A stretch of DNA of 41,786 nucleotides, from positions 16,268 through 58,053 of the forward strand of contig PMMO01000073.1 in the NCBI GenBank assembly GCA_003162215.1. Direction: 5' to 3'. This stretch comes from Ignavibacteriota bacterium. Lineage in GTDB: Bacteria; Bacteroidota; Ignavibacteria; UBA10030; UBA6906. Under the pieces are notes generated by a model, which saw nothing but the letters and a program-made list of their open reading frames with translations, was not told where the DNA came from and did not search any database. Within the stretch, counting starts at the first letter, position 1; each line of letters begins with the position of its first letter. Of the stretch, positions 7,941-16,732 are shown piece by piece. The position numbers were made by a program, and so were the translations under genes.

Positions 7941-8837
7941 ATGCCAACGCTGCGCGAGGTTCGCAGCCGCATCAGCGGCGTAAAGAAAACCGAAAAGATC
8001 ACCCGGGCCATGAAAATGGTGGCCGCGGCAAAACTTCGCCGCGCGCAGGCAGCGCTCATCGCCGCCCGTCCGTATGCCAACGGGATGAAGCGCCTGCTGC
8101 AACATCTGCTGCCGGCCATCGAAACGGGAAGTGAACCGTTGCTGACCCCGCGCCCGGTGCGCACGCTCGCCATCATCGCCGTGACCTCCGACCGCGGGAT
8201 GTGCGGTGCATTCAACACCAACATTATCAGAGCCGCACAAGAGCGAATAGCCGCCGCGGTCGATGAGAACGGACAACACATCCAGGTCCGGCTGTACTGT
8301 CTTGGTAAGAAAGGTGTGGATTTTTTTACGCGGCAGCGGATGACGCTGGCTGCGCGCTATCCCGGGATCTTCGCAAAACTGGTCTTTGGAGATTCACAGA
8401 AAATCGTGCGGGAGGTGGCGGACGCCTTCTTGCGGGGTGAAATTGACAGGGTTGACATTGTGTATAATGAGTTCAAGTCCGCTGTGCGACAACAAATCGT
8501 CGTCGAACAGTACCTTCCTATCGTCCCCGAGGCGCAAGAATTGGCCCAGGCCGCTGCTTCCACACGGATCCCGAACTACATTTACGAGCCCTCACAGCAG
8601 TCTCTGATGTCGGCACTGCTTCCCCGGTATCTGAACTTCACCCTCTGGCGTGTGTTGCTCGAATCCAGTGCCGCCGAAGAGGGTGCCCGGATGACCGCTA
8701 TGGAAAATGCCACCGAAAACGCCAATGAAATGATTGACACCCTTCAGTTGCAGTACAACAAGGCGCGGCAGACGGCAATCACCAAGGAGTTGCTGGAGGT
8801 GGTTTCCGGAGCCGAAGCCCTGAGAGGGGCGTCCTGA
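7941..8837 (+). CDS. atpG: ATP synthase F1 subunit gamma
   Basis: 298 residues. The conserved N-terminal helix (IRS/ISGVKKTEKITRAMKMVA type, residues 12-30) and C-terminal helix (AMENATENANEMIDTLQLQYN, about 253-273) form the antiparallel coiled-coil rotor shaft; a Rossmann-like domain lies between them. It is the last gene of the atp run. The next gene is ffh, not atpD, and neither atpD nor atpC follows, so the catalytic beta and epsilon subunits must come from another locus. This split is known in Bacteroidota/Chlorobiota relatives. Confidence 0.95.
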   Translation: MPTLREVRSRISGVKKTEKITRAMKMVAAAKLRRAQAALIAARPYANGMKRLLQHLLPAIETGSEPLLTPRPVRTLAIIAVTSDRGMCGAFNTNIIRAAQERIAAAVDENGQHIQVRLYCLGKKGVDFFTRQRMTLAARYPGIFAKLVFGDSQKIVREVADAFLRGEIDRVDIVYNEFKSAVRQQIVVEQYLPIVPEAQELAQAAASTRIPNYIYEPSQQSLMSALLPRYLNFTLWRVLLESSAAEEGARMTAMENATENANEMIDTLQLQYNKARQTAITKELLEVVSGAEALRGAS

Positions 8838-8873
8838 CCTGCCTTTGTACTACGCCGGGTAATCATCCGATTA

Positions 8874-8903
8874 TTGCATAAGTTCACCTGTTTCAGTATC
8901 TTA
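8874..8903 (+). promoter_or_regulatory. -33/-7 promoter of the ffh operon
   Basis: TTGCAT at 8874 and TATCTTA at 8897-8903 start 23 nt apart, the same arrangement as at the other sites. Predicted transcription begins near 8908-8910, so the hairpin at 8919-8940 would lie close to the 5' end of the ffh message. Confidence 0.6.
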
Positions 8904-8918
8904 CAATTCCTTGGCACT

Positions 8919-8940
8919 AAACCGCCCCTACGGGTGGTTT
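8919..8940 (+). terminator. Hairpin between atpG and ffh: atp terminator or ffh leader structure
   Basis: AAACCGCCC (8919-8927) pairs with GGGTGGTTT (8932-8940) around a CTAC loop: nine pairs including one G-T. The following bases (CTTGTATT) are only moderately T-rich. It may end transcripts of the atp operon. It lies downstream of the ffh promoter, so it would also sit in the ffh leader, where it could attenuate or stabilise that message. Confidence 0.55.
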
Positions 8941-8958
8941 CTTGTATTGGGTCAATCT

Positions 8959-10284
8959 ATGTTTGAAGATCTCAGCCGAAAACTCGACGCTGTCCTGAAG
9001 CGTCTCCGCGGGCAGGGGAAGATTTCCGAGGCGAATGTCGCGGAAACGCTGCGCGAGGTGAGACGGGTTTTGCTGGACGCCGACGTCAACTACAAAGTGG
9101 CGCGGCAGTTCATGGATGACGTACTCCGCCGTGCCGTCGGGCAGGATGTCCTTCAAAGTATAACACCCGGCCAGCTCATTGTTAAGATACTATATGACGA
9201 ACTGGTACGGTTGCTGGGAACCTCCCACGTCGGGATCACGTTCTCGCAATTACCCCCCACGGTGATCATGGTGGCCGGGTTGCAGGGGTCGGGAAAGACG
9301 ACGTTCTGCTCAAAACTCGCGCTTCACCTGAAATCGCAGGGAAAATTTCCGTTGCTGGCGGCTGCGGACGTGCACAGGCCTGCCGCCATCGATCAGCTCG
9401 AGGTGTTGGGGCAGCAGATCGGATTGCCGGTTTTTACGAAGCGCGGCGCGGATGCGGTAACAGTGGCAAAGGAGGCGGTCGAGCACGCGCGCGCAAATGC
9501 ACGGGACACGGTGATCGTTGATACCGCCGGCCGTTTGCACGTTGATGAAGAAATGATGCGCGAGGCCGAGGCGATCAAGGCCGCGATCCAGCCGCACGAG
9601 ATCCTGTTCGTCGTGGATGCCATGACCGGACAGGATGCGGTGAATACGGCACAAGCCTTCCACGACCGGTTGCACTATGACGGCGCTGTGCTGACAAAGA
9701 TGGACGGCGATGCCCGGGGTGGGGCGGCGATCTCCCTCCGTGCAACCGTGGGTGTGCCGATCAAGTTCATCGGCACAGGAGAGAAGCCCGACGCACTGGA
9801 ACGGTTTCACCCCGACCGGCTGGCGTCGCGGATTCTCGGATTGGGCGACATCGTCGGTCTTGTGGAGAAAGCGCAGGCGCAGTTCGATGGAGACAAAGCG
9901 GTTGCGCTCGAACAGAAGATCCGGAAGTCGCAGTTTACGCTCGAAGATTTTCTTGAGCAGCTGCAGGAAGTAAAGAAGATGGGGCCGTTGCAGCAGGTGC
10001 TGGGCATGTTGCCGGGTGCGAACCGGTTGCCGGCGAACGCAGAGGTGGATGAATCGGCGCTGGTGCGCATCGAAGCGATGATCCAGTCGATGACATCGGA
10101 CGAGCGCCGGAGGCCGCAGATCATCAACGGAACACGGCGGCGGCGCATCGCGATGGGAAGCGGGTGCACGGTGCAGGACGTCAACAAATTGTTGAAGCAG
10201 TATGAGCAGATGCAGCGCATGATGAAGACCCTGAGCAGGGGTGGACGGTTTGACAAAATGGGCCGGGGAATGCGCATTCATTAA
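8959..10284 (+). CDS. ffh: Signal recognition particle GTPase Ffh
   Basis: 441 residues with the complete SRP54 layout. The N domain is a four-helix bundle (about 1-95). The G domain has GLQGSGKT, DTAGR and TKMDGDARGG. The Met-rich M domain (about 310-441) carries the RRRRIAMGSG RNA-binding helix and the QMQRMMK segment that binds signal sequences and 4.5S RNA. It delivers membrane-protein nascent chains to the translocon together with FtsY, which is not in this window. The ATG at 8959 begins the conserved MFEDLSRKL; an in-frame ATG at 8911 lies within the predicted promoter/hairpin leader and is rejected. No strong ribosome-binding site precedes it. It heads the rpsP-khpA-rimM-trmD-rplS operon. 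Confidence 0.96.
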   Translation: MFEDLSRKLDAVLKRLRGQGKISEANVAETLREVRRVLLDADVNYKVARQFMDDVLRRAVGQDVLQSITPGQLIVKILYDELVRLLGTSHVGITFSQLPPTVIMVAGLQGSGKTTFCSKLALHLKSQGKFPLLAAADVHRPAAIDQLEVLGQQIGLPVFTKRGADAVTVAKEAVEHARANARDTVIVDTAGRLHVDEEMMREAEAIKAAIQPHEILFVVDAMTGQDAVNTAQAFHDRLHYDGAVLTKMDGDARGGAAISLRATVGVPIKFIGTGEKPDALERFHPDRLASRILGLGDIVGLVEKAQAQFDGDKAVALEQKIRKSQFTLEDFLEQLQEVKKMGPLQQVLGMLPGANRLPANAEVDESALVRIEAMIQSMTSDERRRPQIINGTRRRRIAMGSGCTVQDVNKLLKQYEQMQRMMKTLSRGGRFDKMGRGMRIH

Positions 10285-10310
10285 TAGCAGGCAACAGAAG
10301 GAGAGAAACG

Positions 10311-10754
10311 TTGGCAGTACGATTGCGTTTGCGACGGATCGGCAAGAAGAAAATGCCGATGTACCACATCGTGGCCGCCGATTCGCGCACTGCGCGAAGC
10401 GGCAGCTTTCTTGAAGTGGTCGGCCGGTATGAACCGCGCCAGGAGCCGATGGTCATCGAGGCAAAGGAAGCCCGGGTCTTCTACTGGCTGAAAACGGGTG
10501 CCCAGCCCACCGATACCGTACGCAGTCTGTTCCAGCGGAACGGATTGTGGTTGAAGTGGTCACTCACCCGTGCAGGCAAAGACGAGGCCACGATTTCTGC
10601 GTCAATGGAGAAGTGGCAGATGCAGCAGGCGGGCAAACGCCAGCGCGATGGCGAGCGCAAAGCCCGCCGGGCTGCAGCAAAGCGGAAGGCAAGCGTGAGC
10701 AAGGGTCCGGAAGGCGCAGCCGCTCCGGCCGCCGAGGCAGCTCCGCAGTCTTGA
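10311..10754 (+). CDS. rpsP: 30S ribosomal protein bS16
   Basis: The conserved bS16 core occupies residues 1-85 (MAVRLRLRRIGKKKMP start, then RYEPRQ and the PTDTVRSL segment). An unusually long tail of about 60 residues rich in Lys, Arg and Ala follows, giving 147 residues against about 82 in E. coli; such tails occur in other FCB bacteria. The start codon is TTG at 10311, supported by AGAAGGAGAG 5-7 nt upstream and by the exact family N-terminus. The protein binds 16S rRNA during 30S assembly. Confidence 0.95.
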   Translation: MAVRLRLRRIGKKKMPMYHIVAADSRTARSGSFLEVVGRYEPRQEPMVIEAKEARVFYWLKTGAQPTDTVRSLFQRNGLWLKWSLTRAGKDEATISASMEKWQMQQAGKRQRDGERKARRAAAKRKASVSKGPEGAAAPAAEAAPQS

Positions 10755-10828
10755 CGCACCTGACTCCTGGGTTATGGGGGTGGAGGCAACGACGTTGCAC
10801 GTAGAGGGAGAAGACCTGAGGAGGATTC

Positions 10829-11059
10829 ATGAATGACTTCGTGGTGTTCATTGCCAGCCACCTCGTTGACAGTCCGGAGATGATCGCTCTGGAACAGGAG
10901 GAACGCGAAGACAAGATTGTGTTTCGTCTCCGCGTGGCACAACATGATGTGGGTAAAGTGATCGGAAAAAAGGGGAGAACAGCCCAGTCTCTGCGCATCC
11001 TGCTTGCCGCAGTGGCTGCACGCCAGGGAAAACGGGCTATTCTCGAAATTGCAGAGTGA
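10829..11059 (+). CDS. khpA: KH-domain RNA-binding protein KhpA
   Basis: 76 residues forming one type-II KH domain with the GxxG loop in VGKVIGKKGRTA (about residues 45-56). Size and placement between rpsP and rimM are diagnostic of KhpA (YlqC), an RNA chaperone that in Gram-positives pairs with KhpB. GAGGAGG lies at good distance before the ATG. The stop overlaps the GTG start of rimM by 4 nt. Confidence 0.92.
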   Translation: MNDFVVFIASHLVDSPEMIALEQEEREDKIVFRLRVAQHDVGKVIGKKGRTAQSLRILLAAVAARQGKRAILEIAE

Positions 11060-11601
11060 CTATCGCTGTCCGTGACCTGATTGCTGTCGGCTCCATCGTG
11101 AAGGCATTCGGCATCAAGGGAGACGTCATCGTTGAGCCCCTGACTGATATGCCGGAGCGGTTCCGTTCTTTGCGGCACGTATACCTTGCATCGGAGTCGT
11201 CGGCAACAGGCGTTAACGACAGCGAACCCGTGACGGCAGAAGTGACGGCGGTGCAGATCGAGTCGCGGGGTATCCGCGTGAAGTTTTCCTGTGCACCGGA
11301 TCGCACGGCGGCGGAACGGCTCGTCGGTATGCTTGTCATGATTGCCCCGGAAGACATAGTACCCTTGCCTACGGGAACGTTCTTTGTGCATCAGCTGATC
11401 GGCTTTGCTGCTGTTGATGAGCAGGGTGCTCATCTGGGGACCTTGAAAGACGTCCTTCACCTTCCCGCGCACGACGTGTACGTCATCGGCGCCGAGGGGG
11501 AAGAAGACCTCCTGGTTCCCGCCGTCCGCGAGTTTGTCCGCCGTATCGACACCGCGACGCGAACCATGATGATCCGCGTCATTGAAGGGATGCGCCCGTG
11601 A
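11056..11601 (+). CDS. rimM: Ribosome maturation factor RimM
   Basis: 181 residues. The N-terminal RimM barrel (about 5-95) begins with the diagnostic VGSIVKAFGIKGDVIVEP-type segment. The C-terminal PRC-barrel (about 100-175) contains IGFAAVDEQG and ends at the FVRRID segment. RimM helps process the 3' domain of 16S rRNA. The GTG start at 11056 overlaps the khpA stop, and the stop overlaps the trmD GTG start, so all three are translationally coupled. Confidence 0.93.
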   Translation: MTIAVRDLIAVGSIVKAFGIKGDVIVEPLTDMPERFRSLRHVYLASESSATGVNDSEPVTAEVTAVQIESRGIRVKFSCAPDRTAAERLVGMLVMIAPEDIVPLPTGTFFVHQLIGFAAVDEQGAHLGTLKDVLHLPAHDVYVIGAEGEEDLLVPAVREFVRRIDTATRTMMIRVIEGMRP

Positions 11602-12281
11602 TCCGGATCGACGTCATTACCGGCCACCCGCGGTTGGTTGAGGGACCTCTGCGCGAAAGCATGTTGAAACGTGCCCAGGAACTGGCCGGCGTGGAGGTTG
11701 TCGTGCACGATCTGCGCGACTATACCACAGACCGCCATCGGACGATCGACGACACTCCGTTCGGAGGGGGGGCCGGCATGGTGATGAAGCCCGAACCGGT
11801 GTTCGCCTGCATGGAGTCGTTGCAGCGCGAACGTGCGTATGACGAGGTGATCTACATGAGTGCCGATGGCGAGCGCCTGACGCAGACGCTGGCCAACGGA
11901 CTCTCCTTACAGTCGCACCTCATCATTCTGTGCGGCCATTACAAGGGAATCGATGAGCGGATCAGGGAAAAACTGGTAACGCGGGAGATATCGATCGGCG
12001 ACTATGTGTTAACCGGAGGTGAATTGCCCGCCCTGGTCTTGATCGATAGCATCGTGCGTTTAATTCCGGGTGTGCTGCACGACGGAGAATCGTTGCTCAA
12101 CGATTCATTTCAAGACGGCATGCTGGACGCCCCGCAGTACACACGGCCTGCCGAGTTTCGCGGTATGCGTGTTCCGGATGTCCTCCTGTCCGGCAATCAC
12201 GCAGATATCGAACAGTGGCGGCAGGACCAACGCGTGCAACGAACACGCGAGCGTCGACAGGATTTGTTGGAAAACCCGTAA
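11598..12281 (+). CDS. trmD: tRNA (guanine-37-N1)-methyltransferase TrmD
   Basis: 227 residues. The SPOUT fold with its deep trefoil knot is recognised from [28 protein letters not shown] and the [16 protein letters not shown] block (about residues 130-147). It methylates G37 of tRNAs with anticodons such as that of tRNA-Pro(GGG), found at 37520-37593, preventing +1 frameshifts. The N-terminus ([18 protein letters not shown]) departs from the usual phenylalanine-proline motif but aligns. GTG start, 4-nt overlap with rimM. Confidence 0.95.
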   Translation: MIRIDVITGHPRLVEGPLRESMLKRAQELAGVEVVVHDLRDYTTDRHRTIDDTPFGGGAGMVMKPEPVFACMESLQRERAYDEVIYMSADGERLTQTLANGLSLQSHLIILCGHYKGIDERIREKLVTREISIGDYVLTGGELPALVLIDSIVRLIPGVLHDGESLLNDSFQDGMLDAPQYTRPAEFRGMRVPDVLLSGNHADIEQWRQDQRVQRTRERRQDLLENP

Positions 12282-12303
12282 CAGTGAATTCTTGGAGATG
12301 ACC

Positions 12304-12645
12304 ATGGATAAAATCAAACTGGTGGAAGCGACCCAGCTGAAGAGCGGTATACCCGACTTTCATCCCGGCGACACAATCAACGTGCACGTCCGCGTCATTG
12401 AAGGCGACAAAGAACGCGTGCAGCAATTCCAGGGCGTGGTGATCGGCCGCCACGGTGCCGGAATGAACGCAACGTTCACCGTGCGGAAGATTTCAGACGG
12501 CGTCGGTGTGGAGCGCATCTTTCCCCTTCATTCACCACGCCTTGCCAAAATCGAACGCGTGAAACAGGGTTCGGTGCGTCGCGCAAAGCTGTACTATCTG
12601 CGTTCGCTCGCCAGCAAGGCGATCCGCCAGAAGACAACCGCCTGA
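12304..12645 (+). CDS. rplS: 50S ribosomal protein bL19
   Basis: 113 residues, normal for bL19. Conserved segments include [15 protein letters not shown], the [10 protein letters not shown] strand, FTVRKIS and the C-terminal RRAKLYYLR. The protein sits at the subunit interface. The ATG at 12304 is preferred because TTGGAG then has proper spacing; the ATG at 12298 directly abuts that element. Last gene of the conserved ffh-rplS block, with mqnA following after 26 nt. Confidence 0.95.
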   Translation: MDKIKLVEATQLKSGIPDFHPGDTINVHVRVIEGDKERVQQFQGVVIGRHGAGMNATFTVRKISDGVGVERIFPLHSPRLAKIERVKQGSVRRAKLYYLRSLASKAIRQKTTA

Positions 12646-12671
12646 CACCCCACGACCTCTAAGGGGTTCGC

Positions 12672-13505
12672 ATGAGCACACACAAACGACTCGGCGTTCC
12701 CCCGGCATTCTATGCCAAGCCCTTGACTGTTCACCTGGCGGAGCGCGATCTCTTCGCCCGCCAGGTGGACGTTCCCGCGCAGCACGCAGTCCGGCTCCGT
12801 GAACATGATCTGGCGGCGGCGTTTCTCACGCCCATCGACTTTGCACGGGACAGTTCCGAGTACCGTATTGTTCCCGGCGTCGGTGTGAGCTCTGCTTCGG
12901 CCACCGGCACAATCACCCTTGTCTTTCACGAGGATGTCCGCACGATCAGCACTGTTGCCATCGATCCTTCTTCGTCGTCGGAAATTGTGCTGGCAAAGAT
13001 CATCCTCGCGGAAGAATACGAGCTGGAGCCGAAGTTCCAACCGTTTGGCGGCCCGGTCGATCGCGCGCTGGCACAGGCTGACGCCGTTCTGCTTGTAGGT
13101 GATGCCTCGTTACGGGAAATCTCCACGCATCCCAATCGCATAGACCTCATAGAGGCCTGGTACGAGCTCACGGGACTTCCGTACGTCCATGGCTTCTGGT
13201 GCGGTGCCGATGAGGCATTGAACCCGGAAGAAGTGCAGTGGCTGTTGCAGGGTGCCTACAGTGGACGCGCGTCGCTCGATACCATTGCCAGCGATCTTCC
13301 CCATGGGGCATTTCCCTCGTTCTCCCACTCCGACATGTCCGATTACCTCCACGCATTTTCCTACGACCTCAACGAAGAGGATCTGGACGGGTTGAGGGAA
13401 TTTCTGCGCTATGCCTTTTACCACGGTGTCACCCCCGATGTTCCCGAGCTCCGCTTCTATGCTCTTCCGGGCGCCACCGGCCCGTCGCTGCCCTCCCTTT
13501 CCTGA
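12672..13505 (+). CDS. mqnA: MqnA-type menaquinone biosynthesis protein (chorismate dehydratase family)
   Basis: 277 residues with the two-lobed periplasmic-binding-protein-like fold of the MqnA/MqnD family. The key region has LAAAFLTPIDFAR, then VPGVGVSS, AIDPSSSSE and LVGDASLRE in the order seen in MqnA. MqnA converts chorismate to 3-enolpyruvyl-benzoate, the first step of the futalosine route to menaquinone. MqnD is a homologue, so the exact member is inferred from the position of the VSS motif. No other mqn gene is nearby. It follows rplS with AAGGGG before the ATG, probably co-transcribed. The segment before recN holds that gene's own promoter. Confidence 0.78.
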   Translation: MSTHKRLGVPPAFYAKPLTVHLAERDLFARQVDVPAQHAVRLREHDLAAAFLTPIDFARDSSEYRIVPGVGVSSASATGTITLVFHEDVRTISTVAIDPSSSSEIVLAKIILAEEYELEPKFQPFGGPVDRALAQADAVLLVGDASLREISTHPNRIDLIEAWYELTGLPYVHGFWCGADEALNPEEVQWLLQGAYSGRASLDTIASDLPHGAFPSFSHSDMSDYLHAFSYDLNEEDLDGLREFLRYAFYHGVTPDVPELRFYALPGATGPSLPSLS

Positions 13506-13515
13506 TGCTGCTGCG

Positions 13516-13545
13516 TTGAATCTTTTGCAAAAGATGGGTAGATTG
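13516..13545 (+). promoter_or_regulatory. -33/-7 promoter of recN
   Basis: TTGAAT at 13516 and TAGATTG at 13539-13545 start 23 nt apart. The recN ATG (13551) begins 5 nt beyond the -7 element, which leaves essentially no room for a leader or ribosome-binding site. Confidence 0.62.
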
Positions 13546-13550
13546 ATTTC

Positions 13551-15275
13551 ATGTTGAAGACGCTGCTCATCAAAAACTACGCCCTCATCCAGGAGCTCAG
13601 CGTCGAATTTTCCAGCGGCCTCATCATTATTACCGGTGAAACCGGCGCCGGCAAATCGATCATCATCGATGCTTTCGGTCTCGTCCTCGGCGAGCGCGCA
13701 AGCGCTGATGTGGTGCGCCGCGGCAGCGACAAAGCTGTGGTGGAGGCGACATTCGACGTGGGGGGCAACAGCAAAGTGCGGGACCTGCTCGCCGCGAATG
13801 ACATCGAAACTACAGACGAGCTGATCGTCCGCCGCGAAGTCTCCGCCAAAGCCCAGAGCCGGTGTTTCCTCAACGACTCCCCCGTTACGCTTGCCATCCA
13901 GAAACAGATCGGTGAGCTGCTCGTGGACCTGCACGGCCAACACGAGCATCAATCCCTCCTGCGGGTCGATACACATATCGGGATGCTGGATGATTTCGGC
14001 GGGCTCGGTGGGATGGTGGAGGAATTCCGGTTGGCGCATGCCCGGTTGCGGAGCGTTGCCGGTGAACTTGCAGACCTTCGGCGCAGGGAACGGGAACTCC
14101 GTGAAAAACGGGAGTTCCTTCTTTTCCAGGCCCAGGAAATAGACGCGGTCGGCCCGCACCCGGGAGAAGAGGATGAGCTGGAAACAGAACTCCGGATTCT
14201 TGAGAACAGCGAGAAGCTTTTCAGCGCAACAGCTGAACTCTATGCACAGCTCTACGAAGGAGAACGTGCCGTTCGTGACCTGCTCGTGATCGCCAGGAAT
14301 CAGCTCCATGCACTTGCGGAGATCGATCCGCGCTTTGCTGATGCCGCGCGCGAATGTTCTTCGGCCGAAGCGATTGTGAGTGAACTTGCGAAATTCGTGC
14401 AGGGGTACAATGCCCGGGTTGAGTTCACCCCTGATCGCCTCGAGCAACTGCGCGAACGTCTGGGGCGGCTGGCGTTTTTGAAGAAGAAGTATGGCGGTGC
14501 GGTGGATCTCGTGATCGCCCACCGCGCAAAGCTCTCGAGCGAACTCGCACTTGCCGACAATTTTGATCAAGTGATCGCCCGACTGGAAGGCGAAGTCGAA
14601 GAGGGGCGGCAGGAAAGTGCCGCCATTGCCGACCGCCTCTCGTCCAAACGACACGATATTGCACGTAAAATCGACAACGCCATTGTGCAGGAACTCGCCG
14701 GGCTCGGCATTGCGCAAGCCCGCTTCAGCACGCGCATACAGCAGGAGCAGATTCCGCACACGGGTAACGGCGGTTCCCTGCCGGCCAATGCGGTCCGGCG
14801 GGGAAAGACAACGGTCGCTCTCAACCCTCGCGGGTATGACAACGTGGAATTCTATCTCTCCACGAATATCGGCGAAGAGGAAAAGCCGCTCACCCGTGTC
14901 GCGTCAGGAGGCGAAGTTTCACGGATCATGCTTGCGCTCAAGAGCATACTGGCTAAAACCGACCGTCTCCCCGTCCTGATCTTTGATGAGATCGATGTCG
15001 GCGTCAGCGGCCGCATCGCACAGGCGGTCGGCGCCAGCCTGAAGAATCTCGCAGGATTCCATCAGGTGATAGCCATTACGCATCTTCCGCAAATTGCGGG
15101 CTTTGCGGATGTTCATTTTGCAGTCAGCAAGACTGAAAAAGACGCTCGTGCCTTCACAACGTTGCGCCGCTTGACGCTCGATGAACAGGTTCGCGAAGTA
15201 GCACGCCTGATGAGCGGTGCCGAAGTGACTGAAGCCGGCCTGGCCGGCGCTCGTGAACTTATGGGACTCCACTAA
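13551..15275 (+). CDS. recN: DNA repair protein RecN
   Basis: 574 residues, normal for the family. This SMC-like protein has Walker A GETGAGKS near residue 30, a long antiparallel coiled coil (about 155-370), and C-terminal ABC signature/Walker B elements (VASGGEVSRIMLALK and LIFDEIDVGVSG) with a later THLPQIA switch. It tethers DNA at double-strand breaks during recombination repair. The ATG begins MLKTLLIKNYALI, the standard N-terminus, although no ribosome-binding site is present because the promoter ends 5 nt upstream; translation may be leaderless. The TAA stop overlaps the cysS ATG by one base. Confidence 0.95.
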   Translation: MLKTLLIKNYALIQELSVEFSSGLIIITGETGAGKSIIIDAFGLVLGERASADVVRRGSDKAVVEATFDVGGNSKVRDLLAANDIETTDELIVRREVSAKAQSRCFLNDSPVTLAIQKQIGELLVDLHGQHEHQSLLRVDTHIGMLDDFGGLGGMVEEFRLAHARLRSVAGELADLRRRERELREKREFLLFQAQEIDAVGPHPGEEDELETELRILENSEKLFSATAELYAQLYEGERAVRDLLVIARNQLHALAEIDPRFADAARECSSAEAIVSELAKFVQGYNARVEFTPDRLEQLRERLGRLAFLKKKYGGAVDLVIAHRAKLSSELALADNFDQVIARLEGEVEEGRQESAAIADRLSSKRHDIARKIDNAIVQELAGLGIAQARFSTRIQQEQIPHTGNGGSLPANAVRRGKTTVALNPRGYDNVEFYLSTNIGEEEKPLTRVASGGEVSRIMLALKSILAKTDRLPVLIFDEIDVGVSGRIAQAVGASLKNLAGFHQVIAITHLPQIAGFADVHFAVSKTEKDARAFTTLRRLTLDEQVREVARLMSGAEVTEAGLAGARELMGLH

Positions 15276-16732
15276 TGCCACTTGTCCTGTACAATACTCT
15301 GTCTCGCACAAAAGAACCGTTTCAGCCCCTCCATCCGGATCTTGTGAGGATGTACGTGTGCGGACCCACGGTCTATGGCGATTCGCATCTCGGACATGCA
15401 AAGAGCTACATTTCCTTTGACGTCATTGTCCGGTATCTGCGATTTCTCGGATATCGGGTGCTGTACGTGCAGAATATCACCGACGTTGGTCACCTGACCG
15501 ATGACGCCGATGAAGGTGAAGACAAACTTGTGAAGCAATCCCGCATCGACCGTATGCATCCAATGCAACTGGCGGATATGTACACGCGCAGCTACTATGA
15601 CGATATGGATGCGCTGAATGTCGTGCGTCCGGATATCGCACCGCGCGCTTCGGGACATATCACCGAACAGATTACTCTTATCGAAACGCTGTTATCACGG
15701 GATCTTGCCTACGAGGCCAACGGATCGGTCTACTTCGATGTTCCGCACTACGCTGCATATGGCAAGCTGTCACGGCGAACTCTCGACGAGATGAATGCCG
15801 GCACACGGGTGGAAGTGAAATCCGAAAAACGGCATCCGGCAGACTTTGCGCTCTGGAAACGCGCTGAACCGGGGCACATCATGCGCTGGCCCAGCCCGTG
15901 GGGAGAAGGTTTCCCGGGGTGGCACATTGAATGCTCGGCAATGTCCATGAAGTACCTCGGCGAGAGTTTTGACATTCATGGCGGCGGTCTGGAGAATCAG
16001 TTTCCCCACCACGAGTGCGAAATCGCACAGAGCGAAGGTGCAACGGGGCGCCCGTTTGTGAAGTACTGGCTTCACAACAATATGGTCACCGTCGACGGAA
16101 AGAAGATGGGAAAGTCGCTGGGGAATTTCATCACGCTCAAAGATGCGTTTGCGCGATGGACTCCTGGAGTGGTCCGGTTCTTCATTCTGCAAAGTCATTA
16201 TCGCAGTACACTGGACTTCAGTGCCGAAGCCCTCGAGGGCGCGGCGAAAGGTTTGGGGAAACTCGTCAATACCATGCGGAATGTTCAGCAGGCCGCCGCG
16301 GCCAATACCACCGGCACGCCGTCAGGCATCGATCTTGAAAAACACCACCAGGCGTTTCTTACTGCGATGAATGACGATTTCAATAGCCCGCTCGCGATTG
16401 CCGGACTGTTCGATCTGAGCCGTGAAGTGAATCAGGCGCTGGGACGTGGTACGCCGCTGGCACAGGAAGAACTGAACGCCATCGAGACCTTCTTCGCAAC
16501 ACATGCCGGTGAGGTATTGGGTCTGGGTATTGGAACCGGCCGCGAATTGTCCACCTCTCAATCCATCGATCCTGAGCTCCTCTCGCTCTTCATTTCGTTG
16601 CGGGCGGATCTCCGCCGCGAAAAACTCTGGGGTCTTTCCGACAAAATCCGGGATGGTCTGCTCGCACTCGGCATTGTCCTTGAGGACAAGAAAGAGGGAA
16701 CAGCGTGGAAGCGCGTGTCTGCCGGTCAGTGA
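15275..16732 (+). CDS. cysS: Cysteinyl-tRNA synthetase
   Basis: 485-residue class I synthetase. The HIGH motif is HLGH in [10 protein letters not shown] (about residues 34-37) and the KMSKS motif appears as KMGKS before LGNF (about 272-277). The zinc ligands are the Cys in CGPTVYG, Cys212 in ECSAMS, and the His/Glu of HHECE. It charges tRNA-Cys in the cytoplasm. Downstream the C-terminal codons overlap the GTG start of an outer-membrane protein by 28 nt. The overlap with recN suggests both are driven by the recN promoter. Confidence 0.95.
   Translation: MPLVLYNTLSRTKEPFQPLHPDLVRMYVCGPTVYGDSHLGHAKSYISFDVIVRYLRFLGYRVLYVQNITDVGHLTDDADEGEDKLVKQSRIDRMHPMQLADMYTRSYYDDMDALNVVRPDIAPRASGHITEQITLIETLLSRDLAYEANGSVYFDVPHYAAYGKLSRRTLDEMNAGTRVEVKSEKRHPADFALWKRAEPGHIMRWPSPWGEGFPGWHIECSAMSMKYLGESFDIHGGGLENQFPHHECEIAQSEGATGRPFVKYWLHNNMVTVDGKKMGKSLGNFITLKDAFARWTPGVVRFFILQSHYRSTLDFSAEALEGAAKGLGKLVNTMRNVQQAAAANTTGTPSGIDLEKHHQAFLTAMNDDFNSPLAIAGLFDLSREVNQALGRGTPLAQEELNAIETFFATHAGEVLGLGIGTGRELSTSQSIDPELLSLFISLRADLRREKLWGLSDKIRDGLLALGIVLEDKKEGTAWKRVSAGQ

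Noticed and set aside
13110-14759. A 549-codon minus-strand open frame across mqnA and recN
   Set aside because: RecN and MqnA motifs on the plus strand are unmistakable; the reverse frame shows no family and has a shadow-like composition.
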